A stretch of DNA of 64,000 nucleotides, taken from Leptasterias polaris (taxonomy: Eukaryota; Echinodermata; Asteroidea; Forcipulatida; Asteriidae). The notes beneath the pieces were generated by a model. The model was not told where the DNA came from and made no database searches. It saw only the letters and a list, made by a program, of their open reading frames with translations. Positions 24,922 through 37,100 of the stretch are shown here, one piece after another. Within the stretch, counting starts at the first letter, position 1. Each line of letters begins with the position of its first letter. Location: NCBI GenBank assembly GCA_037783415.1, contig JAZGTN010000073.1, positions 4,464,001 to 4,528,000 on the forward strand, in the 5' to 3' direction. The translations under genes and the position numbers were made by a program.

Positions 24922-26035
24922 AGGAGAAGAGGCTGATAGAACAGAAGATAGACGATGAGATCAATGAGTTCGGGAGCATTTCATGGAAGTGAGTAGGATA
25001 GAATTGAGGAGAGGGGGCTCAAGGGATGCAACGAAGAGGTTCCCCCCAGCAGAGGAGGGGCGACTCAGCTACATGTTGCCGCAGCATTCGCTAACTGACA
25101 CCAACACTCACAAATCTTAGAAACGAGTCATACACGAGTCGTTTCTTTTTTTTAAATTGAAATTTTTCAATATTTTGGGGGAACCTTTTGAATATTTAGC
25201 ATCTTCTTACAATGGGCTTCAAGGTCAAGCAACAAACGATTGTCATGGTAGAAATGACCCAATACAAAAATATATTTTCACAACAGGTCCATGAACATAG
25301 ATAAATATTGGGAAAACTTGCGGTGACCGGATGCAGCGTTAACAAGTTACGGGCAAAATTAATGGTGGGGACATACTGTGCCCGCCGTTCTTTGAGTGTT
25401 AATGAACAAAACAAAAACATTTAAAGAGAATAAAAAGAACGCAATTGCCCTACCACTAAAAATAAATACATCAATATTTCAAAAGAGACAAGTGATTAAT
25501 ACATCATACGACTTTTGTTTTGTCTGGGATCTTGTTCATGTGTGTTTGATTCGATGTTTATTAAATCCACGAGAAACTCTGTGTTCAATGACATTGATTC
25601 TTTACCCTTGGATGTTCAGATTGAAAATCTCAAGACAATTGTCATTGATTTCGACAAAAAGGAGACTCAAAACAGCGACCGGTACAATCATTTGTTAATA
25701 TAACTTTATATCGGAGATAGACAGTTATACCTCTGAATGGAAAACAAATGTATAGATGATCAGATGGAGAAGTAAGTGAGTTGAAATAATGTAATTAATT
25801 TCATCTCTGACGTGAACAGCTTTTTCTCTATTCAATGTTTTCACCTTGGGATACGCTAATGGTCTCCAGCAAATCAACTGAAGCACGAAGATTAACGTCT
25901 CTGTATACTATAAGACTATAATGCCATATCATGTAAGAAACTATTGTTCCTTGGCCTACCCTTGGAAAGAAAATCAATTATAGGTTGCATCACGATCTGT
26001 TTGCACAAGGTATGTTATCATATTATTACAACGTG

Positions 26036-26279
26036 TAGTAGTTCCCAATTGACATCACAGAGAGTAGTCTTATAAAGGTCATCTTTACGGGCAAATTATT
26101 TCATTTTTTTGAACAAACAACTTAATGCTCAAATAATATACCGCAAGCGGCACGCGGTAATTTTCGTCAAATTCTTTGCGTGATTTGTCAGTGCACAGAC
26201 AAGTTGGAACGCTTGACGCAGCTCAAAGCCAAAACCCAACTTGCCTATAAAGATGGTGTCTACATAGGGAACTATCTAC
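26036..26279. mobile_element. MITE family F, diverged copy 2
   Basis: Left end TAGTAGTTCCCAATTGACAT with CATCTTTACGGGCAAA; right end TATAAAGATGGTGTC with GGGAACTATCTACA. Same organisation as 22645-22875 with a different middle. Confidence 0.7.
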
Positions 26280-27139
26280 AAGGCTAAACAATTAAAGACT
26301 GGGACATGACAAAGACAGCAAAAAACAATGAAGGAGACCAGATATAAATTCATGTGAGATGACTATTTTAGCAATCTTTTGCAAGAATCATGTGCAAGTA
26401 GCATACAAATACGACATATCTTTTAGTTTACGTTGGTGGTGCTTAATTTTGCTGTAAAGGACTTAAAGGGTGTGTACAACAATGGTAATTGCCAAAGACC
26501 AGCATCCACACTTGATGTGACCTAACATATACATGAAATAACAAACCTGTGAAAGTTTAAGCTCAATCGGTCTTTGGAGTCATGAGAAAACAGTGAAAAA
26601 AACCATTATATGTTTTAACTTTTTTTCAAACATCGGATTTTATCCTGCATGATAAAGACTATTGTTTTACTCATTTCCTAAAATCTATGGCATTTCAAGC
26701 AAAACTATTTCAAGTGAAGTTTTCCACCATGATTATGTTTATGCCATGTAAGTTATGTGTAAATCTGTGAACATTTATAATTTCAATCTTACCAATGTTG
26801 TACGCTCTCTTTGAGTGGAAGAGACTTCTTGAGATTCGGATTAAGATTGATCCAGATTAAGAGTGTTCCAAGATACCCAGAGGCACAATGCGGTTTTATT
26901 TTTTTGAACTAAGATTAACCAAATCAATTAAAGATTTTATACTGGATTGGCAGAGCTGAACATTGTCGAAGACAGTGTTCATCTTTTTGTGATCAATCAT
27001 GAAGTAACAAACCGGTGACAATTTTGGGCTTAATTAATCCGTAGTGAAAACCGTGCACATATTTCAACTTGTAAACACATCGTCTTTAATTTTGGTTGTA
27101 AGAACAGAAATCAGCTTTCGGACTTTTAAAGGTTTTCTA

Positions 27140-27448
27140 CGGAGCTCTGGAAATGTCATCCGGCATGTTGAGATCCTGACATAATTATCTCCGGATGACG
27201 ACATCCCAAACGCAAATAAGTCGACATACCGAGATAATTATGTCGGGATGTTGACATCCTAAAGGTAGGATGTCGTCTTGCTGTGATATTTTATCTCGGG
27301 ATGACGACATTCTAAAAAGTAAGATGTCGTCTTGCAGTGATATTTTATGTCGTGATGTCGACAACCTTAAAGTAGAAGTTTCGTCTCCCGGAGATAACTA
27401 TGTCAGGATCTCAACAACTTCAAGGTTGGATGGCACATCCAGAGCTCG
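27140..27448. mobile_element. Second fold-back element with GGATGTCGTCATCC-like units
   Basis: Outer inverted arms run from GGAGCTCTGGAAATGTCATC to GGCACATCCAGAGCTCG, with TGAGATCCTGACATAATTAT matched by TAACTATGTCAGGATCTCA. Inside are repeated AGGATGTCGTC / GGGATGACGACAT units about 60 bp apart. Confidence 0.8.
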
Positions 27449-28744
27449 TTATAATCACAACAAAAACAGACTTGACTGACGTTTACAAAACTACCCACCT
27501 GACAAAAACGTTCGACCGTCCGTACGGAGCTGTTGTTGACGATTTTCATGGACTACCAGTTTACGAAAGGCATCACAACAGCCTTGTAGCGTCTGTGGCC
27601 GTGTGAGACGCATCAGTTTCTTTTTATAGTCGAGTCAACTTCCCGCTTGGTCCATCTCGCGCTGTGATTGGTGGATTTCCCTCGACGTAGCGGACACAGT
27701 TATAGAACCGTTACGTAAAATTGAACACCAAGAGAGAAGTGGGTGGACAATATGTATAGCGTGTACAGCTCCATGTTAAATGCTATCATCAGGCTTCATT
27801 TGGTGCTCAATGTGGCATGGTGTACCGCCTCCAAGTGTGTCTTCATTGTGTTCTGCAAATCTCATGAATTCTTTAGAGGATTTTAGGGGGGGGCGGTATT
27901 TTCTGTACAAGAGGAAAATTGTGTGTTGAAGTATGGGGACATTGGTGTGGGGGGGGGGGGGGGGCACATACTCTGCCACATCATCGTATAGATATGTGTT
28001 AATACAGATTTACTCTTGTATATTGGGGTGGAAGGGGGGTGTCCAAAAGATAATGTTTCACATAGTCTGTTCTCCCATAAAAGAGAAATCAAGTTTCATA
28101 AGCAGCAGATTTTGCGAAGGGACATGTAAAACAAGAAATTATTTTGATATTACAAAGTACCTCTTTCGTTGGCAGTTGCATCTGAGGTAGTTTGCGACAC
28201 TGTGGGATCACAACTTCAACAATCTGTACTCTAAAAGGCACAAGAGAAGCAATTATACATAATCTTGCCCAAGGACACAAGCGCAGCTAATGTCATGACA
28301 GGAGCTCGAACGCGCTCTCTGATTGACTCAGGAATCATAACTCAGTCAAACCACTCGAGTCAAGCAAGTTTCAGGTATTTCAATAATGTTAGGCAAAGTC
28401 AAAGCCTGATAATGTGGTAGAGCAGGGTGTACTTTTACACACTCTTTTCCTCTTGTACAGAAGTAAACCCCCACCCCTAAAATCCTCTAACAATTCCTGA
28501 GATTTCAAGAACACAATGAAGACACAATATGAGGGGAACACCATGTCACATGTCGAGCACCAAATGGTCAAAGTGGGGCGATGTCACCGCTCATACGCAT
28601 GCGCCTTTATAATCGAGACATTTGATGACGCAACCATCTTGAATGTCCTCCCTTTCAAAGAATCTTGTCACCAATCTGCAGCCAGAGCAAGAGTTATTAT
28701 TGGATATGTGGGATGCAAGTAACGCAAAGATTACGGCACAGTAA

Positions 28745-28917
28745 TAGACCTTATGCATTGACGTCACCAAGCCGCCATCTTAGAGGTAAACTGATGATGA
28801 AACAATGGAAACGCGCTGATTTGTACGCGCGGCGCACAGGATTGGCCAATGAACATCTTCCTTTTGACCTCTAGGTGAGGGCGCCCTACTCAAATGACGT
28901 CATATGCATAAGGTCTA
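28745..28917. mobile_element. MITE family C, copy 2 (reverse orientation)
   Basis: Reverse complement of 7490-7662 with the same 173-bp length and only a few differences; flanked by TA. Confidence 0.9.
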
Positions 28918-29662
28918 TTAAGGGCTTTATTCTTCTTGAAAGATATTATTTTTGAGAATGTTTTAAAAAGAAGAAACAGTGCGCCTCCACAGGGGGAAGC
29001 GGCACAGACAAAAAGAAGAGCCCATCAGTATTTTATAATATTTCAGACTGTTGTTTGAAAAAAATATTAGAAAGCTTTTAGAATATGGATGGCTGGTTCA
29101 GAGACAGCATGAAAGAACATAAATGGATCTTCAAGGTCATAAATTATGGCAGCCCCACAATTCCATTATTACTTATTTTCTATAACAGCAAAAGCAAGAA
29201 AGAAATAAATGCACACAAAGGGATTGTTTGTGCCCTAGATACGGCCAGAGATGCGGTTGATAACCACCGTTACCTCGCTAAACGTGGATGAATTCGACGG
29301 ATTTCTGTCCTGTTTTCACAATAAATATACACTGTAATCATCAACAGAATAGCCACAAGTGATTTTTATTATATCTGTCTTGATAATTTTGCCTACAAAT
29401 CAGCATTACGTTGACAAAAACCCAAGCGACGACCCTACCTTTTATTACAGCGGTTTTCTTTGTCCCTGCACTCAACAGTTTCCCATAGACTTTGTACACA
29501 TATTTCCTTGTGGAGCACCCCGGTCTTTAGAAATTCCATGTGGAGACCTTTTATTTCCCTTTGTGTTTTGTCCTTGGTCTCCATAAGGTACCGAAAGTGA
29601 GAGCACACCCACATGCCTTAATGAAAGAGTACAAGCCCGGTAGGGATTTAAAAAGAGTCCTA

Positions 29663-29930
29663 TACAGCAATCCTTCACCGATCTTGAACTCTTGGTGGCA
29701 GCAGATATGCCTCCATTACTGCGGTGTACCTGGGTGGTACTGCGCTGCCTAGCGACTGGTATAAGGTTTGGGCTACACGGCGATCATTTGATCAGTCGCG
29801 GGTTATTGGACTTTCACTTTGAAAATCGCTTAAACCCGTCGCTAGGCAGCGCAGTACCACCCAGGTACCACCGCAATAATGGCGGTATCTGCTGCCACCA
29901 AGAGTTCAAGATCGGTGAAGGATTGCTGTA
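29663..29930. mobile_element. Fold-back MITE family B, copy 2
   Basis: Exactly the same length (268 bp) and almost identical to 10931-11198, flanked by TA. Such identity 19 kb away implies recent mobility. Confidence 0.9.
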
Positions 29931-30593
29931 TACATGTAACGAATGGAATTGCATTTACTTTTGTACATTAAAGTGAAGGTTTTCTTGACGTTGCACAAAA
30001 TAGCCGTTTTTTTTTTGTTTTTTTACTAAAAAAGATATTGTCCCATGAAAAAAAGTTATACAGGCAATTACAATTAAAAGGCAACCTACTGCAACAAAAC
30101 ACAACGGCTGCACAAGAGTCATCTAAAAGTTTTGTCCAAAGAAAATTATTAAGGTTTTTTGGAATGTATTGCTCTAAGCGACTTTTGACAGCTGATGATG
30201 TTTCCTATAACGAAAACCATACAAAACTGTTTACATTATTCCACGAAATTTCGCACTATTCTGTGGACAAACAACCACCACTTACCATTGGCGGAGTTTT
30301 GTTTTTCGTGCCATGCTTTAAATGAAAGCTTATATATATATTTATTCATTCTAGCAAACACATTGATAATACCACTGAAAAGCTTATACAAGAAAAATAC
30401 AGACAAGGAGGACGGGTTGGGTAAAAAATCCTTCCCGTAACTCCGTGAGACTTTCCGGTAATGGAGAAAATGTAGTCTCAAAGATAAAACGTCGAGATGC
30501 ACTAAGATCTAATTCACAGGACGCGTGGGGGTCAGTCAAAATTTAGCCCCATGACTAAGCTTTTTGGATCACAAATCCCTACCAGTATCATCA

Positions 30594-31948
30594 TCAGCAA
30601 GTGTTTTCAGAGTCGTTGTTGGCGCTAACCGGACCAACGCGCAAGCCTCTCGCCGGTCCGAACGCTTCTCTCAACCCGTTCCGAAAGCGCCGGTTCATCA
30701 CCGCGTAAATGACAGGGTTCACGCAGGAGTTGCAGACGTTGAGAATAACGCTGAAATGGTACAGTGGGGCTTTGAAGTCAACGGGGCAGCCGAAGTTATG
30801 CAGCAGAAAGATGAGTTGGTTTGGCGCCCAGCAAACAGTGAAAGTAACGGCGAAGGCTCGCAGGGTCCGTACTAAATCTTGAGTAGTCCGGAGCTGCCAT
30901 ACTTTATACTGAGCATCTGGATGGCTGTCCAGAGAGGCTGTTGTTAGGAGTATAAAATAAGACAAGAAGAGGGTTTTGAAATCGAGATCGATTCATTGTA
31001 AAGAGTACTTAAACTTCCCACTTTGAAATGGCCTCTCCCGGCGAAACTCTGGGTGGCGCTCTTTATTCTGATTCCTTAAATTGTTACTTTGGTGTTTGGA
31101 TGCGGGGGAAAAGAAATTGTTTCCTTGCCTATTCGTAAGAAAATCTCAACTTAACAAAGCTGCACTTTTTTCTTCAAAATATTTATCTTATTCTTGAGAC
31201 GTATACAATAGGACTTTTTATCGACAATTCTTTTTGAGAGATTTTAAACAAAATTTTATTTTATTTTTTGAAAACTGATTTTCAATAAAAAGTACTCACT
31301 CATTCGACTTGACAGCAGTTTAGTTTGTCTCCTCAGTTTGGAAATGACTGTACACTGTGTTGCAATCATCACAGCAAACGGAACGAAAAAGTTTACCAAG
31401 AAGGTATAGAATCCCACCACCGCTTTGACAACTCGACTGGGCCAGCTTACAAAACTACACTCCACTTCGTCTACGTACAGAAAAAGAAGAAATGACTTGG
31501 AGAGTGCGCCCAAAAGCCAACACGAAACGATCATGAGACACTTGTTTCGTTTCGTGAAGATTGCCTTGTACTTGTGCGGGTAGCCAATCGCAACGTAACG
31601 TTCCAAGTTCACGGTGACCAGACTGAAGACGGACACCAAAGCACACACCCAGAACGGGTACTCCCCGAAGTACAGTTTGCACCTGAAGTCTGCCCAGAAT
31701 CCGGACAGCTTTGAGACATTCCCCAGCTGTGGCGTGAGATTATACGGGATGACCAGAATGCACACTGTCAGATCGACAAGGGACAGGTGCACCAAGAAGA
31801 CGCTGGTGTTGGTCCGGAGAGACGGTGCGCGGAAGAGTACGACCGCGACCAGTAGGTTACCTGTGATGCCCACAATGCTAATAACGACGTACAGACCGAT
31901 GACAAAGTTGCTGTCCGTGACTTGGTCTGCACCCCAGCCGGGGGACAT
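30594..31948 (-). CDS. Class A (rhodopsin-like) GPCR, orphan, paralogue B (about 330 aa)
   Basis: Two exons, 31300-31948 and 30594-30937, joined in phase 1 at the same place as paralogue A (CGAATGA|GTGAGT ... AACAACAG|CCTCTC). The frame upstream of the ATG at 31948 stays open for 17 codons to a TGA at 32000-32002. The N-terminus is therefore either the short MSPGWGADQ... form or is supplied by an unseen upstream exon. Visible motifs: GITGN in TM1, LSLVDLTVC in TM2, Cys before TM3 (FRCKLYFG), LERYVAI at the end of TM3, an ECL2 Cys (VECSFVSWPS), CWAPNQ in TM6, NPVIY in TM7, then a short C-tail. It is clearly homologous to paralogue A along the whole length but well diverged, so the duplication is not recent. 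Function and ligand are unknown; a neuropeptide or small-molecule receptor is a guess from the family. Confidence 0.86.
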
Positions 31949-31949
31949 C

Positions 31950-33660
31950 GCCGTGTCGAAAAGGGCTTCTTGAAGCCGATCTATCGTTTGTTGTTCCACT
32001 CAATGTTTTACTCTGATTGAATGACTTCCCAGTCAGGATAGGAGAGCAGAGTGGCAGTTCTCTCCAGACGACGGATGACTATTTCCAACATAAAATTGAA
32101 TGCAATCATTAAGTGACATGACTTTGTTGGGAGAGACAACACGGCGTGACATGAATAAACTCAGTCACAGACTGCGGTCTGACCCAAAAAGCTCTAAACG
32201 AATAAAGAGTCCAAAAGACAGTCACAAACAAAAAGCTTGACTGTAGATAATGCTCTTGCACGAACCAACGCAATTACGCCATGTTGACTTACCATTTCCC
32301 ATCAAACTTGCCCTTATTGGCGTAGGAATTTGGCACATCAAGATGTTTGCACACGGTCTTCACGCAAACACTTACCTCGCTGTTTTCTAGACGCAGAAAT
32401 ATCTAAGCTGAGTAATCGGTTACTTAATATGGAGCCCGTAAAGGGGCAAGGTTTTTTCCAACTCTTATTTCGTCCTCTGTAAATGTGATTTCGTTCCCTC
32501 CAAATATTATTTCTTTCCCTCGAAATACTATTTCGGTCCCTCAAAATAATATTTTGTTCCATCGGAATAATATTCTGTTCCCTCGAAATTATTTCGAAGA
32601 AACAAAATAATATTTCGAGTGAACGGTCCAAAATCTTGAGGGAACGAAATAATATTTCAGGGGAACGAAGTCATACTTCAAGGGAACGAAGTAATGCTTC
32701 GGGGAACGGAATGATAATTATTTTCAGGGAACGAAATCATGTTTCAAAAGAACGAACCAAATTGTCCCTTTGTACGGGCTCCGTAATTACTAAATTCTCA
32801 GGCGAAAGCCCCAGAGAGAGCTAGCCTTGCCTCGCTAATTCACAGGAGATCCCCATCATCATCAGGCTGTCATCCACTGCTGGGCCTTGTATTACTACTC
32901 CGCTTTTTTTTTTAATAGTGTAAATTTTAATTTTGACATTTTCTACTAGTTATCATTTAGTTTTCTTATTCTTAAATTGTGCATAAACTGTATACCTGAT
33001 GAATAGTTTTTTAACCAGGGCATTTTTTCAATTAATTTCAAGAACATCTGCTTGATTAGGGTGGCTGCTTTTTACAGATATGAATGCTGAATCTGAAGTA
33101 TTTAGGTGGCAAAGCATCGTCTTTGAAAACATGACTTTTTAAAGAATAAAAGTTATTAATTTTTAGTTTTAGAAGTGAGAGGAAATTCCCAATGGGGAAG
33201 TTCCACAAACACATTCAGGTTGTGACTGAAAACCCAATCCGCATTCAAGGCTTCGGTCCGAGGTGGTACAAAGTCTAGTTTGGAATATTTGCATATTATT
33301 TGCATATCCTCTGACATCATCATTGCCAGTAGAATTATGGGTCCAAAACAAACACATACCGTCTAATTTCGTAATTGCTATTTACAATATCTTTTGCTAT
33401 TAATAATACAGTTATTTGGGTATAGGGCTCAACTAGTAAAATGCAGAGACATGAAATGACTAAAGTACCATCATTATTGGGCCTATGGGTTTAACTTCAC
33501 ATTTGTTGTAATGTGATAAGAATTTATAAATCAGCATACGTTGAAAAAAAACCACCTTATCATTGACCCTACCTTTAAATCAATATTTCGGTTTCATCCC
33601 TTATCGAGACTTCCGCAAAATGGTGGCAAGATAACAAATCAGTGTTGAGTTTACAACATA
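31950..33660. other. Intergenic, GPCR B to scramblase 2 (divergent promoters)
   Basis: The two genes are transcribed away from each other. Besides the fold-back element at 32431-32783 the sequence is AT-rich and featureless. Confidence 0.55.
32431..32783. mobile_element. Fold-back element with inverted minisatellite halves
   Basis: Outer repeats GGAGCCCGTAAAGGGG and CCCTTTGTACGGGCTCC enclose two arrays of about 20-24-bp units. Left units read like TTCGTTCCCTCGAAATAATA; right units are their inverse (AATATTTC...GGGAACGAA). The turn is near 32600. The short frames through it (REQN/RERN repeats) are artefacts of the repeat. Confidence 0.85.
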
Positions 33661-33664
33661 TGTA

Positions 33665-33704
<40 letters not shown>

Positions 33705-34060
33705 TTTATAATGCGCACATATCCACCCCAAGGGATGCTCAAGGCGCCTAACAAGGTATATTATTACCCCTGGTCACTGGGCCATTTATTTCATTCCTTA
33801 AACCATCTCAGCTCCCTGGGGAGTATACAGCCTGTGCTGCAATATATGCGCTACTAGGCTAAATCAATCACAAGAACCATCTCTGCCCTCACAGGTACCC
33901 ATTTTACCCCTGGGTGGAGAGAAGCAATTATAGTTAAGTGTCTTGCTCAGGGACACAAGTGTCACGACCGGGACTCGAACCCACACTCTGCTGAACAGAA
34001 ACACCAGAGCTTGAGTTCGGTGCTCTTATCTGCTCAGCCACGACACGACACGCCATAATC
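33665..34060 (-). mobile_element. SINE family 2 with (TAA)n
   Basis: (AAT)n at 33668-33703, the LINE-like tail AATGCGCACATATCCACCCC, the body TCAGCTCCCTGGGGAGTATA and a minus-sense head GGGACTCGAACCCACACTCT. Lies immediately upstream of the scramblase 2 start. Confidence 0.65.
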
Positions 34061-34186
34061 TTTTATTACTTTAGTTCTGTTATCAGAATTTGGACTGTGA
34101 TCAAAAGGCAAAAGCTGTTTTGTCGTGATCGTCGGTAATACACTTGTGACACCGTCAGTCTGTGTAATAGTCACACGGCAAACAGA

Positions 34187-37100
34187 ATGTCAAAATACGA
34201 GCGTATGGGGCCCCCAGTGAAAGACCCAGTCCCGGCTGTGCAAGCGCCGTTTGCTGCATCGGCACCGGTGGCCGGTCCGCAGGAGTATCCCTCCCAGCAA
34301 AGCCCACAGATCCAGGCACCGGTAAGATTGAAATGTTCTCATTCTATTTCACTGTGAGTTCTTGCTTTTCGCTCTAGTTTTCCTTTGTCTGCTCGATAGA
34401 ACTTTGTACTATTGCTGTTCAGAATGTTTGTTTGGCGTCTAATCATGTATCGCTTGCAATACCAGAATTTTATTGTGCGCATTGCATACATGTTTTAAAA
34501 ATGACGAATTTTCAAAGAACGGCAACTCGCAAAAAGTCAGCAAAATGTTTTATATTCAACAGCAAAATAAAGACAACAGTTTTACAAAAAACAAATGAAC
34601 AATTAGCCAAAAGCTTGTTTAAAAAGGAAAGTATTTTTAAGCTTGATCTTAAAAAACCCCCAGAAAGAGACTGAATCGAAGCGGGTAATCCATACAAAAG
34701 CGTTAGTGCAGCTTAAATGTATGACTTGTCCCCAGTGGTTTTTTGCACTTTTACCCTCTGGGTAAATTTAAAAAGTGACTTATTATTGTGTTAGAACGTA
34801 TACTAATAATTGGAATTGTCTTCAATATGCAAAGGATTATTATAAAGAATGTACTTTGGAGCGAGGTCATGAAGAGAACATTGCTGGAATATCCAGCCCA
34901 AGACTCTCGCGCGTGCTGCAAGCTTTTTGTGAGACTTGCTTTCAGATTTGAAGTAAACCGAATTGGTCACGTTCATGAGGCATGCATTCAATTACGCGCG
35001 ATAATTCCTCAATAATTAAAAGCCTGGCGAAAGTTGCACAGTCACCAACTCATCAGTGTAGTGATTCGTGTTGCGCTCTGCTTAGGCCTATAACTGCAGT
35101 TGTTTACAAAAGTTGTCTAAATATACAATGTTTAATTTGGATGTCATAGGTCACTACGTATCAACATGGTGTACCTGCATCTGCGCCTGCGCAGCAGCAG
35201 CTTCAGTGGATGTCACCTCCTTCCCAGGCAATTCCCGGATGTCCACCTGGTCTGGAGTACCTTACCCTGGTGGACCAATTGTTGATTCATCAGCAGGTGG
35301 AACTATTCGAAGGTCGGTATCGTGTGACTCAAATCGATCACGTGACGCAAATCAACCATCAGCGTTCTCCCTTACAGTGGTCCGCTGGAAAAAAATTTCA
35401 GTTAAAATACCAGAGGACCAGTCCAAGTAGTCTGAATGGCTGGTTCATGTTGAGAAACATCCCTATTGAATTAACCAGTGAAAAGAAAAGGGTGACGGAC
35501 TGGTGAAATGACAAGCTAGCAGTCACTGAAAAAGTGTGACTCAAATGTGACTCAATTATTAATCAATGACAACATCTGTGACAGGTTTGGCTATGGGCGT
35601 GACTCAAAAATTGCGCGGGAAAATCTGAGCAAAAAGGGCACATTAAAAATGCAGCCTTGACATATTGACAATGAGCTCGGGATGTTGATGTGAGGAGGGA
35701 GCCCCAAAATGTCAAAAGATAATTTATCAATAAAACTCTCTCTGACATCCACGGGCTGTTTATTGATCTTAATAATGCTCAACGCTCACTCAGATAAACC
35801 ACTTTCAGTTTTTATTTCTTGTTGTTGTATTTACAAAATGTGTTTAAATTTATGTGGTATTGGCTTTCATCATGGTATGATTTCTGCTTTTTCATTCACA
35901 GTTTTAACCGATATTGAGACGGTAAACCGGTACCAAATCAAGAACAGTATGGGTCAACAGGTCTACTTTGCAAATGAAGGCATGTTTGTTTGTTTGTTTG
36001 TTTGTTTGTTTTGAAGATCTCACCAACAAGGGGATTCGGCAAAGCTCCCACAAGGGGATGTAAACACCAAACCGGCAACAGCAAGCTCTTTCATACAAAC
36101 ATTGGTTTAACGTCTATGATTATAAGTTGCACAAATCAAGAAGTTGTGAATCAGTAACTCAACGACAATATCTATTCTAGTAATTGTGAAATCAGCAGTT
36201 AGCTTGGCTGTTTATCTATCACCATTGCAAAAAGTTAAAGGCTAATAAACAGCAGACTGATGGCCCCTTGTCTTATCCTTTACAAATAAAAACCAGCATG
36301 GCGGTACCAGGCTAGTGCTTTGCTGCTTTCAATGATCCCAATTCACATGACGTCATAATTACACATGATGAATCTTAATTGCGCCTTTTGGGGGGTCAGA
36401 TTAGCTGACGCTGTTTGCTAAAAATAGAAGCTCAACGTGGTGATGTCACGCAAGTATACCGGATCTCACATCCGAAGCCATTGTCAGTATTTTGTGTTTG
36501 CTCGTGTTTACTTACTGGTCATAACTAAGAGATGTTAAACTTGGTAGAAAGATACAGAACCTTTGTATAATATGGCGTCACAAAGTCAAACAGCGCCCCT
36601 CTGAGGTCAAATGAAGAGATATCGTTAAAGGCACTTAATACAGTTACACGTCTCAGTGATAGCGGCCTATGCACGGGATATTATTGTACAAAACAATACA
36701 ATACCAATATTAAGCATTACAACATGGATTTTGTCACTTTTAATACAGTTGAATTTCCTATCCCATCGTATCGTAGAGTCTGGGTTTTGTGAGCGGCAGT
36801 GCTGTGGACCTGTTCGGGGATTCCAGATGCACATTACCGACAACATGAATCAGGTATTAATTGCTGCATGTTCAAAGTAAATGTTTTAGACAATAGAACA
36901 ATTACGTCCAAGATAATTTGAACAAGCTGGCGCATCATAGAGACTCACTCAGTCTCAAACGTATTTCAAGAATCATTAACTGTTCAAATTCCAATTTCAG
37001 TAAGTAGTTTTTACCTATTGCATAAATTTGACTTAGGACACCAAAGAAAACTGAAACTTAAGGATAGACTGTTGAACGATAGGTGGCAGCAGACTCACCA

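Larger units (their letters stand above)
24925..30590. other. Intergenic, between GPCR A and GPCR B
   Basis: Apart from the elements listed (MITE F, family D-like repeat 26455-26800, fold-back element, MITE C, MITE B) there is a poly-G run at 27949-27964. No gene supported. Confidence 0.6.

Noticed and set aside
32431..32783. CRISPR-like array because of regularly spaced short repeats
   Set aside because: Units are degenerate, contiguous and inverted in two halves, and the window is clearly eukaryotic.
32338..32824. Open frames rich in RERN/REQN repeats on both strands
   Set aside because: They are translations of the inverted minisatellite in the fold-back element, not a repeat protein.
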